This document shows positions 19,476 to 29,700 of a stretch of 34,924 nt of DNA, in pieces. Source of the stretch: Pigoraptor vietnamica (taxonomy: Eukaryota > Opisthokonta > Filasterea). Each line of letters opens with the position of its first letter. Positions within the stretch are counted from its first letter, which is position 1. The translations under genes were made by a program, and so were the position numbers. Location of the stretch: positions 1 to 34,924 of the forward strand of contig CALSCQ010000035.1 in NCBI GenBank assembly GCA_943704525.1, given 5' to 3'. The notes beneath the pieces are model-generated. The model had not been told where the DNA came from. It made no database searches and saw nothing but the letters and a program-made list of their open reading frames with translations.

Positions 19476-20606
19476 TCAATAATATCGCTCGAGCGCCTCG
19501 TCGTAAGCGTCGTATGTTACGCTTCCCCCGGCAGTTACTTTTGGGCTCTGGCGTAGCCTTTGCGACTCAACCCACGCCCGCATGACGTTCACGTCGACGT
19601 CCGGCCGCGAAGAATCGCCAGCGTGCGCGTATGCACTCACAGAGTCAGACGCCGTGCGCAATCGCGGCACCTCATTCCACGCCCGCGCGCCGTTTTGCGC
19701 GGGACTTCCATTCACACCGTTCACACGCGGACTGCCTTCTGTGTCGCCCAACGACGGCCGTCTTTTTCGTGGCGGCGTGGACGTCGCCGACGCCACCTCC
19801 TCCGCCTGGCGTTTGGGACTGAACTGTGCGCGCGACATGTCCATTCGCGGGGCGAGAGCCGGCGCAATGGCCACGGGGGCTTGCGACGACGCCTGGCGCG
19901 CGAGTTGTTGTTGCAAGAGAAGCTGCTGTTGGATTTGCTGCTGTAGTTGCGCCTGCTGCGCCAGCGCCGCCGCCACGTCCCCGTCGACGTACCCTGAAAA
20001 GGGCATGGATTGTTGCGACGCCGGCGTCGCGTAAGTCGTCGGCGGAACAATCGGTGGCGCGACTGGTGCTGCCGCCGGCGCTACGTCAGCAGCGAGGTGG
20101 CCGCAGTGTGCGCAGAGTTGCGCGTAGTATCGCTCGAGCCACTCGATGTTTGCGTGGAGTTCGAAATCGATCATGAGGAGAAACTCGATCTCGAGCATGT
20201 TGAGCTCCTGTACCGGCAAGCCGCCGACCTTTGCGTAGTGCTTGTTCGTGTAGTACTTGTCCTGCGAGTACTTTGAAGCGAGCATGAGGCCCGTCACGAG
20301 GAGGCGGTGCACGTTGAGCGACGTCACGACCACGCCGCATCGCTGCACGATCCGGTCGAGGTAGATCAACACGATGATGAAGCACTCGTTTCCAAACGGC
20401 GCGTACTTTGCGAAGCGCTGCAGGTACGACCGTATGCTGATGGGCGGCGGACTTCGCGCGTGGAAGTGGTTCAGGCGCACGGGGAGCCGGTCGTTGCGCA
20501 CAATAAGCTGCTCAAGCAGACCCGCCAACATCGCAATGATGCGCTCGGGTGAATCCGCGACGAGCTGGTCAATGCCCGCCCCTGCGCTCACCGACGCATC
20601 CCCCAT
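19476..20606 (-). CDS. Pho80/P-type (U-type) cyclin
   Basis: This is an intronless 376-residue protein. Residues about 20-165 form a single cyclin fold of the PHO80/cyclin P class, which activates Pho85/CDK5-like kinases in nutrient or cell-polarity signalling. Diagnostic blocks are PPISIRSYLQRFAKYAPF (about 53-70), IVLIYLDRI, LNVHRLLVTGLMLASKY, YTNKHYAKVGGL and LNMLEIEFLLMIDFEL. The tail (about 190-376) is Ala/Gln-rich and then carries at least five Ser/Thr-Pro sites (SPKRQ, STPPRKRRP, GSPRV, GSPAQ, QSPKV) and a basic PPRKRRP likely to be a nuclear signal. A tail this long is unusual for the family, which is often near 200-300 residues. The start at 20606 fits the cyclin alignment. Its CDK partner is unknown. 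Confidence 0.9.
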   Translation of the reverse strand: MGDASVSAGAGIDQLVADSPERIIAMLAGLLEQLIVRNDRLPVRLNHFHARSPPPISIRSYLQRFAKYAPFGNECFIIVLIYLDRIVQRCGVVVTSLNVHRLLVTGLMLASKYSQDKYYTNKHYAKVGGLPVQELNMLEIEFLLMIDFELHANIEWLERYYAQLCAHCGHLAADVAPAAAPVAPPIVPPTTYATPASQQSMPFSGYVDGDVAAALAQQAQLQQQIQQQLLLQQQLARQASSQAPVAIAPALAPRMDMSRAQFSPKRQAEEVASATSTPPRKRRPSLGDTEGSPRVNGVNGSPAQNGARAWNEVPRLRTASDSVSAYAHAGDSSRPDVDVNVMRAWVESQRLRQSPKVTAGGSVTYDAYDEALERYY

Positions 20607-21206
20607 CGAACGACACGGCGACGGGACCGCGCCCCGCCGCGACGACCGGTACCGACTGTCAGGCTCCGCAAAGGTAACGGAAGCGGACTAGGAAGACCTA
20701 TAATGTCCCGCCGCACGCGAGACGAACGGGGCCGTTCGCCCCAGTAGTACGACGACGCCCAGGCAAATGGATGCACACTTCGCGCTGACGTCGGCGTGAT
20801 CATGCTACGCACCGAAAAATGTGGCACAAGACAGGGACGACGTGCATAAGATAAGATAGCGACAATGTGTGCACAGCAGATAACCACCACTCAAACACGA
20901 TCCCGCCAACCAGCCGCATTGCCACTCACCACGATGCGACTGCACGAGGGACCGTCGATGGATGCAGGGCGTGGCAGACAAAAATGCGCGCCTGTGGATC
21001 ACAACCCCAAAAACGACGTCACGCAACTGTGCGATCGTACGTCAATCGACTGGGATTCGCAGCGCGCACACGCCAGTACGCCGAAATGCAACTGCCTGTC
21101 CCCTAAGAGGCTGAGAGGGGAGAGTACTGTGGTGAAAAGCGATTACGAGGGACCACTTTGGGCCGGTGGCCAATGGAGTCAGAGACTGACTGCACGTTCC
21201 CCACTT

Positions 21207-21242
21207 ACATCCGGGCTGGATGATTATCAGCACCCCGGATGT
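21207..21242. repeat. Inverted repeat ACATCCGGG / CCCGGATGT
   Basis: Perfect 9-bp arms (21207-21215 and 21234-21242) separated by an 18-nt loop. It could be a paired binding site or a hairpin. Confidence 0.7.
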
Positions 21243-21250
21243 TGAATAAT

Positions 21251-21266
21251 CACGTGGTGTCACGTG
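21251..21266. promoter_or_regulatory. Two CACGTG boxes 10 bp apart
   Basis: CACGTG at 21251-21256 and 21261-21266, the same helical face, directly after the inverted repeat. CACGTG is the core site of bHLH factors including Pho4 and Myc/USF types. It lies 645 bp from the cyclin ATG and 439 bp from the FCHO ATG. Confidence 0.4.
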
Positions 21267-21704
21267 AGGAAGATTCGCCCTTGCGGCCTGCGGTGGCATT
21301 GAATTGAATAATGGCCGTTTTCACGGCTAATTATGGAAGATCTTCAGTCTGATGTGCACGGGCGAGCCACCCCCAAACCACGGCTGGGTCTGTGTTTACG
21401 CTACCGCCGAATTTTGCGGATTGGTTTGAGCACACTCCCTCTCAATTTTTTGCTGTGCGTTATGCTTATAGCGCTGTTGTGCGCTTGTACTGCTGGCGAC
21501 GAGTGTGCGCATTGCACTTGTGCGTGTCTTCTGCGCCAGGGTTGCGCTGAGAGTCGAAAGGTTGAGTCGTGTCGCATCGCTCGCCGATTACGCGGCGGCG
21601 CAAAGCGGTCCGTCTGGTAGCGCTTTCGGTCATCTTGGACCGGGAGAGGCACTTGGCAAGCCAGGGACGCACTCGTGCGTGACGCGCGTGCGCTTACCGC
21701 GAAG

Positions 21705-23837
21705 ATGGGGGCCTTCGACGAGAATTTCTGGGTGCGTCACGTCGCGTTACCTGTGGGACCGTTGTGTGTTGTGTAGGTGCACACAGCCACATGTCGAGTT
21801 GGCGAGGTCTCTAATAATACGGGCGTGTGCAGGGCGCGCGGATGGTGGGGTTTGGCGTCCTTCTGCAGAACATGAAGAGCGGACAACATGCCTACAAGGA
21901 GCTGTCCGAATTCCTCCGCCAGCGGTCGCTTGCGGAGGATGCCTACGCAAAGTCGCTCGTGCGCCTCGGCAAGACGCCCGTGTTCGAGGACATGGGGTGC
22001 GTGTGTGACCTGTTAATGTCGTCGCCGGCGTGCTTGGATGGGTCGTTGTTTTGCGACAGTGTCGATAATCACTGCTGGATTTTTGGAGTCGATTTGACGT
22101 TCCTTGTTTATCCTAACAGGTCCTTCACGCCGATGTGGACGCACCTTCAGCAAACGACGGAAGAGATGGGCAACATCCACGCGCAGTTCTCCAACGACCT
22201 CAACGACCTTGCGAAGCTCGTGAAGGATGCCGGCAACATGCAGACAGAGGGCCAGAAATGGGTGCGTGTGGGCATGTGGGCGTGATGACCTATCGTGAAG
22301 ATGAGGGGGGTCAAGTAGACTACGCCGCGCTGACAGAGTTGCCGATGGGCAAGTCCGCGTCACTGAAAGACCACTGTTTATTACCACCGCAGACGAAGAC
22401 GTGCGACGTCCCCGACCTCCAGCAGAACTTTCAGCTGGCGTTCCAGAACGCGGACAAGGTGAGACAAGAGGGCGGTTGCCTATCCCGAGAGTCACGTGCG
22501 CGCGTGCATGTGACGAGGAGTGCGAGATGGTGGAATGCGACGGTGGCGTCCTTGTACGCTGTCGATTCAGTGCGATTGTTGACGCCGTCCGTTGTTTGCT
22601 TGTGCGTGTTAGGCGAAGAAGGCGATGGCGCGCCACCAGAAGGAGGCGGATGATCTTCAGATGGAGTTTTCGCGCAAGACGAAAGAGCCGGGCATCAACC
22701 CACGCGAGCTCGACAAGGTGTGCGCACGGGCGTTTGTTGCGAGTGCGAAATGTCGACTTTCAATGGGTGCTTGTGTGGCTGTGCGAAGCGAGACAGCGTA
22801 TGTGCAACTGCGCGCAACTTGGAGGCAGCTCGAAGCGCGCCAACTTTCACACTTGTTCACATTAGTTGCGTGTCCTTGCTCTGTCAGGCCGAAAAGGATC
22901 TGAAGAAGGCACAGACGAAGGCGAACGAAGCTCGTGAGTGTTACGCCGATATTGTGTAGACGCTGTCTCGTATTAGTTCAAGAATACTCGTCGTAAAATT
23001 GGGCGGGACATGTCACCTGACCTGCGTGCTCACGTGATGCAGAGAGAGAGTACAGGGGCTTTTCGCAGCGCCTTGACGAGACGAAAGAAAAGTATTACGC
23101 GTCAATGACGGATGCGCTCAAGGTGCGATGGGGATTGTGTCTACCCTTGTGCCAGCGTGCTCGCGCGCACGACGTTCCTGTTCTCGCTATCGTCTTACGC
23201 TTTGCTTGGCTCTCCAGCGATTCCAAGAGCTTGAAGAGACCCATCTCGAGAAGCTCCGCACGCTTACGCTCAAGTTTGCCGTGAACGAGGGGATGGTGCT
23301 TGCGGACTGCGCGCGGGTGAGGCTCGCAGGTTGTGTCCGTGTTGCTATCTGTGTCTGTGGTGTGTGTGTGTGTGTGTGTGCGTGTGTGTATGCGGTGTGT
23401 GAGAGTGCGTGCGTGCGGGTGTGTGGATGTGACCCCTGATGCCCCGCGCGCACAGATTGCGGACGACTGCAAGCGCAAGTTGGAGGGGCTGTCGGTGGAC
23501 AAGCTCATTGACAAATTTGTGAAAACGCGGGGAACCGGAACGGATAAGCCAGGTATTTCCCATCAACGTTCCTCCTCTGTGTAGTTTGTATGTGTTGTGT
23601 ATGTGCTTCTCTCGTGAGACAATCGCGATCGCTTGATCGGCCTTCTGCGCTTGCTAGACTGCGATGCTGGGAAACACGCGAGGGAGTGAGATAGCGGGCC
23701 CGACAACGTTTGTGTAGCGGTGTAAATTGACGTGTGCTTCGACGGTTCTCCAGACGGAAGCGGCGGCGAGATGATGCCGGAGGCCAGTGGCAGCGCGAAG
23801 GCAGCCGACCCCCAGCTCAAGGTGCGTCTTGAGACTA

Positions 23838-23875
<38 letters not shown>

Positions 23876-26002
23876 GGGGGGGGGGGGGGGGTACAATACG
23901 AGTATGTTGGATGCTTATTTCTACGCAATGTGCGTGCGTGCGTGCGCAGCACTCGGACAGCAACCACTCGATCAACTCCTTGCCCGAAAACGAGGGAGAG
24001 AAGCGCGGCCGCGCCCACACGTTCTCCGGGACACTCCGCCTGTTCAAGAAAAAGAAGGAGTCGAAGGACGAGTGAGTCGCGCGCGTCCGCTGCCGTTCGC
24101 CGGTGCTTTTTACTTTGGTCCGCATGCGTTTTACTTTTGCCTTGTTGTTTTTTTTTTTTTTGCTCAACCTGTGTGTTGGTCAATTGCAGTCCCGTGGCCG
24201 GGGGAGCACCTGCCAACGGACAGCCGGCGCCCAAGGTGGACGAGGAGGGCTTCCAGGAGGCGCCCGATCTTGCCGCAGAGTACCGCTCTGGCTTTGGTGA
24301 GCGGCTGCCTGCTTCCATGTGCGGTGTTCGCATTGCTTGTTTTGCCGTCGGGTGTTATTTTCGCGGTGGTTGGTTGTAGTACCTCTTCATATAAGGGACA
24401 CCCCCACTACTTCCTTTGCTGCTCGTCGCTCTCTATTGCTCCCCGTGGGCACGGTGTTGTGTGTCTCAACGCGGTGTGTGTTTTTGTGTTCGCGCAGAGA
24501 CGAAGAAGGCGGCCGACAGCGACTCTGAACCGGAGGAGGATACGACCCCCAAGCTGCGGTTCGTGATCAACCAGGCGCCGGCCACACAGCAGGCGACCGT
24601 GGAGGACATTGCGGCCAACCTCAACGATCTCAAGCTCGCACTCCCCGACCAGCCCCGCGGCCGCTCGCGGACGTTCACTGCGCAGACGCGCGGCCGTGCC
24701 ATATCGTCCGCCCCGAACCCCGACAACATGTCGTCGCCCGGGACGCCCGAGCAGACAAAGGCCGCGGATTCGGGGTCGCGGACGAACGTTTTCCAGTTCC
24801 CGTCGAGCGCGAGCACGGACAGCGTGGCGTCGTCGAGCGGGTCGGCCCCTCGCGCTGCGTCCGTGCAGTCGCCCCTCCTTTCGGCACCGCCGGGGAGCGA
24901 CAGCCCGCGCACGCGCCGGAGTTCCAGCGCGGCTGCGACGATGCCCGGGTTCAACGCGGCGCAGCACCGCCACTCTGTGATCGGCGTGCCGAGCGGCTCG
25001 GCGTTTTCTTCAGGCTTTGACTCGTTCACGTCATTTGGGTCCTTCGGCAGCCAGCAGTCGTCGCTGTCTGAGGAGGCGTCCACCAGCGGCATGGGATCCG
25101 GCAGCGACGGCGCCATGCTGCGCGCGCAGGGGTCGTCCGGCTCGCTTTTTGACAACCTATCCGTGTCGCGGCGCACGTCGTCGAACCCGGCTACCATGTC
25201 TGCGTTCCCGTCGTTCCACCTCGTCGACGTGGCGCTGACGGAGACGGTCAACGCGTATTTCAAGGGCGCGAAGGCCGCCAAGTACCTCGTCGTCGGCGAC
25301 GTGCTGCTGAACGTGCCCACGGCGGCCGCGGCTGTGCTCGAGCGCTCCACGTCCGCGGGTTTCCGCATCGTCGAGGGGCTCGGCAAGCTGGACACGTTTG
25401 TGCCGAACGCGCAGTTTGTGAACGTGGAGCAGTCGAAGCCGGACGAGGGCCTGTACATCTTCGACACGCCCGCTCTCGTCAAGCACCTCCGCGGTGCGAC
25501 GGGATCGTCCGCGCGCGTCGACGTGCTCAAGTACAACATGAAGCCGGGCCACGACCCGTCGCTCATTGCGCTGCGCCTGTGCGCAAACTACAAGGCGGAG
25601 CCGACGTCGACGGACGTCGTGCTCCACTTCCAGTGCAGCGCGTCCCTGGAGCACCCGCTCACCGAGGTGTCGGCGATGATTGCTGTGGACGGTCCCGTCG
25701 TGTCGTGCGTCGCAAACCCCAACGGCGCGTGGAATGCGGAGCAGAAGCGGCTGTTGTGGTCGGTGGCGACGCTGTCCGCGACGAACCCGCCCTCCGGACG
25801 TGGCAAGTTTGCCGCAAAGTTCGAGACGACGGCCGTCACAACGCCCACAACCGCGAGCGTGCGCTTCCGCTGCGACAAGGCGACGCTCTCCGGCATCAAG
25901 ATTGAGGTCTTCTGCACCGTGCCTGGCGAGGAGAACCCGCTGCAAGTGTCGCGCGTCATTAAGCGTTTCAGCACGGGCAAGTATCTCGCTGACCCCGAAT
26001 AA
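21705..26002 (+). CDS. FCHO/Syp1-like endocytic protein (F-BAR plus mu-homology domain)
   Basis: This protein is expected to bend and mark plasma membrane at early clathrin pits and bind Eps15/AP-2-type adaptors. Exons are 21705-21731, 21833-21996, 22120-22261, 22393-22458, 22613-22717, 22888-22933, 23043-23122, 23218-23316, 23456-23552, 23754-23821, 23950-24071, 24190-24296 and 24498-26002. All frames join, giving 875 residues. The F-BAR domain (about 1-275) starts MGAFDENFW, then VLLQNMKSGQHAYKELSEFL and EDAYAKSLVRLGK. A Ser/Lys-rich linker includes RLFKKKKESK. A disordered Ser/Pro/Gly region (about 385-605) precedes the mu-homology domain (about 610-875), with FPSFHLVDVALTETVNAYFKG, VGDVLLNVP, VDVLKYNMKPG and the end VSRVIKRFSTGKYL. 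The first coding exon is only 27 nt. Intron 10 holds a T32G17 run. Confidence 0.93.
23355..23403. repeat. TG microsatellite in FCHO intron 8
   Basis: Sense-strand TGTG/GTGCG tract in the intron 23317-23455, starting about 40 bases after the donor. Confidence 0.8.
23843..23891. repeat. Poly-T(32) directly followed by poly-G(17)
   Basis: A 32-base T run joins a 17-base G run within FCHO intron 10 (23822-23949), on the sense strand 20 bases after the donor. The G run could form a quadruplex in DNA or pre-mRNA. It is also a place where sequencing length errors are likely. Confidence 0.95.
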
Positions 26003-26706
26003 TGCGACGTCGGCGAACGCCTTTTGTATTCGTCGTCAGTATGGAATATGAGGACGGTGTATGTGCTCTCGGCGGCGGCTGTTGTGGCGCGATGCGGGAC
26101 CTTGCACGTTCCGCAAGCGCGCGCTCGCAAGCCGCTGTGCCAGCATGCAATGAACAGCGCGAGTTCCGCTCCACATCTTGTATTATAGGGTGGATGTTAG
26201 AATGCGCAATGGGTGAGGGTTTCCAAAAAGCCATGGTCCAATTCAAATTGGAGATTGGTCGAATTTTTGCACGGAATTCGGTGGCTTCTCATAATAACAT
26301 GCCGGGTCGAGTCTGGTAGCTGTTTGATTTGCGGGTTGAGGTGTGTCCTTGTGCCTCGCGTGCGCTTGTTGTGTGTGCGTGTGTGTGTGTGTGCGTGCGC
26401 TGTGTGTATGCGCGTCTCTCTCTCAGCGGCTTCACTTGGGCCACGCACGCAACCTCTTCATGCGCGCTCCGTACTTCCTTGTCTTGTGTATAGTACTTTC
26501 CCTTGGGAAGCGTCGTGCACTCGCGAACCAAACGAGCCCTGTCGCTTTCGCGCGCCTCTAGGCGCTGAACGGTCTCTTGGGGGTGTTGTCGAGACAGCGC
26601 TCGCACACGCGTGCGAACTTCGGGGTGCGCGTTGAGCGCGCCCGTTCCGCGTCGCTTGCTGAGGGTGTAGTGCCGTTCGCGCCCTTTTGGGCATCTCTTC
26701 GCCAGA
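26003..26706. other. Interval between the two F-BAR genes
   Basis: It holds the 3' flank of the FCHO-like gene and the promoter of the next gene, with a short TG-rich tract at 26371-26404. Several open frames cross it, but none shows a family motif or ordered splice sites. Confidence 0.5.
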
Positions 26707-29700
26707 ATGTCTGAGGCGTCGAGGACGGGGTCGATTGCGCGGCGGCGGAGGGCGTCGTCCGTCCTGCGACGCACGGCGCCGCCAAAGCAGATTGACGACA
26801 AGAGCGAGACTGGCAAGCTCGCGCGACAGCGGCTCAAGGTGCATGCGGAGCAGATTGACAGCCTCAACGCGAAAACGGAGGAGGAGTTGCAGTTCCTCCA
26901 CAACGTGCGCGATTTTGTGCGCAAGCGCTCCGAGCTGGAGGCGGACTTCTCGAAGAAGCTGCGCGCACTCGTGACGACGTTTGTGGAGCAGCGCGCACAG
27001 CCGTCGACGGGACTCTCGCGGCTCAAGAGCAAGCGGAAACCGACACGCTCGTCAGCCGACGGAACGCCCGAGTCGTCCGAAGTGAGGTGGGGACGAAGTT
27101 TTACATGTGTGCGAATGCATGTGTGCTGGCGCACGCAGGTAATGCTGGCGGAAGTGTGTGAATGCGATGTGATTTTGAAAATGTTGGAGAAGGCAGACGC
27201 TGTAAAATCGCCTGAAGGTCGATGCCGATTTTGGTTTCTTGCGCTCGCAAATCCGCACGTGCACGGCCCATGCTCATCCCGCGCGCACGCTGGCCTCTGT
27301 GCTTGCAGGCTTTCGGACGTATGGCAGCGCGTGCTTCAACAGACGGACAAGTTTGCGGCGCACCGAGGTTCCCTGGCGGAGAGGCTGCTGACGGCCGTCG
27401 CTGAGCACATCGAGAACCTCGACTCGAAAAAGACGTCTGTGGCGCGCAAGGTCTGTGAATGGCTACGTGTGCGCACGCGTGTGGATTGGGGAGAGAGAGA
27501 GGGGGGGAGGGGGGCATATAAAGCATCCGCGTCGGTGGTGAGACAACAAATCATGACACGGCTCTGCCTTTCGATTGCAGGTTGTGGACCTCACGAAAAT
27601 GCTCCAGGATGACCTCGCCGCTTCGTACGCCGACGTTGAAGACGTGCGTACTCGCGCGTGTACGTCGTGTGTCTGGGGCGCTGTGCTTGTTTTCGCGTGT
27701 GCCATAGTTGCTTGTCCTGAGGTGTTGACGTGCGTTTCTGCGCATTACGGTTGCACAGGCGCGGCGCGAATATGCGACGCTTGAGAAGATCACGCAGGCG
27801 TGCAAGGCAAAGTACGAGCGGAAGAACTTGAAGCGGAACCAGCCAAAGGGGTTCCTGAGCAGGAAGGACCCGCACGCCGCGTGCATGCAGGTGTGTTGCG
27901 TGCGCGCGCGCGCGCGTGTATGTGAGCGTGTGCGTGTGGGTGTGCGTGTGTGTGTGTGTGTGTGTGTGCGTGCGTGCGTGCGTTCGTGCGCGTGTGCGTG
28001 TGCTGAACAAGTCGCACTCACAGGCCCTTGAGCGGTACAATTCCGCCGCGGCCGATTCGGAGGCGGCGCGGCACCGCTATCTCCTGCGCCTCGCGGAGGC
28101 CAACGCCCACCAGAAGCACTACTTTGAGATCCAAATGTCGCAAATCCTCAACGTGAGTGCCGTGTCTGTCGTACGTGTGTGTGTGTGTGACTCGATATGT
28201 CGCGGCAATGCTTTATTGTGTCCGGCGGTCTCTTTCTCTCTCGACGCCAGAAGTGCTCACCCTACAGCCTTCTCCCTCCATCTCCCACGCCGCACGTTAT
28301 CGCACGCTGCGCAGGAGCTCGATTTCGATTTCTTCGAGGCCGTTCGCGACTCTTTTCTCTCGTACTGCAACGTGGAGGACGACCACATGGCCGTTACGCG
28401 CCTCGCCCTCGCCGAAATTCGCAAGACTGCGGGCGAGTTTGACCGCAGGCGCGAGCGGGAGGCCTTCTTGAAGGAGAACGACGTCCTCTTTCAGACGCCG
28501 GAGAACTTTCCGTTTGAGCCCGTGCACGGCGGAGACGACGAGGTGCGTCTGCCGTTTTGTTCGACGAGTCGTTCAAAAACACCTCTGTTGCTTGCGTATG
28601 TCTCACTTACATGCCGTCATGGGTCCGCTCACGTCCCCTTGGCCTATTGCGTTTCTTCAAAGCCGCTATGACTCCGCTCACGTTCTTTTTCTTTTACAGC
28701 CCGGCGAGATTGTGTCGAGCGAGACGAGCCGCCGCGAGCTGCAGTCGATCATGCGTGATCTCGAGATCGAGGCGTACGACGTTTCCAAGATGATTCGCAA
28801 GCTGCAGGGCAGCGTGAAGGAGCTGAAGGAGGCGAGCCGCAAGCGCAAGGAGAGCGCGCCGGACCCGGCCAAGGACGCCGTCGAGGACGTGGTGGGTGTG
28901 GGCGTCCCGTGCAATTGGAAGTATGGGCTGAGAACACTATCGATATGGTTGTTTGAATGGGGCGAGAGGAAGAGTGTGGTCGACCTGTCGAAACGTAAGG
29001 CTTCGGGATGAAATCAGTACCGAATGGTTGTTGTGGAAGAGGGAGAAGAAGACTGCGGCCGCTTTGCACATGGGCCTGATGTGCCGCCTTGCGTCGCAGG
29101 AGCTCGAGCACACGCGGCGGCAGTTGGATGGCGCCATTCTCCGCCTCGCGGAAATCAAGGCGCAGATGGACAAGCTTGTGAAGGCCGGGGGTGAGCGATG
29201 GATTGGCAGCTCAATTCACACACACATACATACGCTCGCACACACACACACGCACTCACTCACGCACGCACGCAGCACACACACACATACACAACGCATC
29301 GCGACACAGTACGTACAATGCGCGGTCCATGCGCGTCCTTCTCTCACACGCTGTCCCATTGATCTCCGCAGTGCCCAAGTCGGGCGGCTCCTTCGACGAA
29401 GACGCGCCGCCCGCGCAGGCCGACGGCGAGCGCTCTCCGGACGTTGCTGCCCGCGCTGCAACCGCCCCACCGCCCAGCACCGGAAGTAGCGGGGGCACGG
29501 GCAAGCGGCGCTCCTTCCTTAACAAGATGATGCCAGGTGCGAAGGCCGCGGCGCGGGCCAACGCAAACGGCGCGAGTGCCACGCTGCCCGATCGCCTCGA
29601 CGTGCCCCTCTCGGAAGACGAAGAAGACGATGATTCGGATGAAACGCGCTCAAACCCCGCGGCCATGTACTCTCGGCGTGCGAGCGACGTGTCCGGTATA

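Larger units (their letters stand above)
20607..21704. other. Divergent 1.1-kb interval, cyclin and FCHO promoters
   Basis: No gene is evident. An open frame at 21333-21620 (with a hydrophobic stretch) lacks splice or composition support. It contains a 9-bp inverted repeat at 21207-21242 and two CACGTG boxes at 21251-21266. Confidence 0.5.

Noticed and set aside
21333-21620. 95-codon frame with a hydrophobic segment
   Set aside because: It lies in an otherwise gene-free promoter interval, has no splice context or similarity, and its Cys/Arg-rich ends look random.
24466-25566. 366-codon minus-strand open frame
   Set aside because: It is antisense to the large last exon of the FCHO-like gene, whose mu-homology domain is unambiguous.
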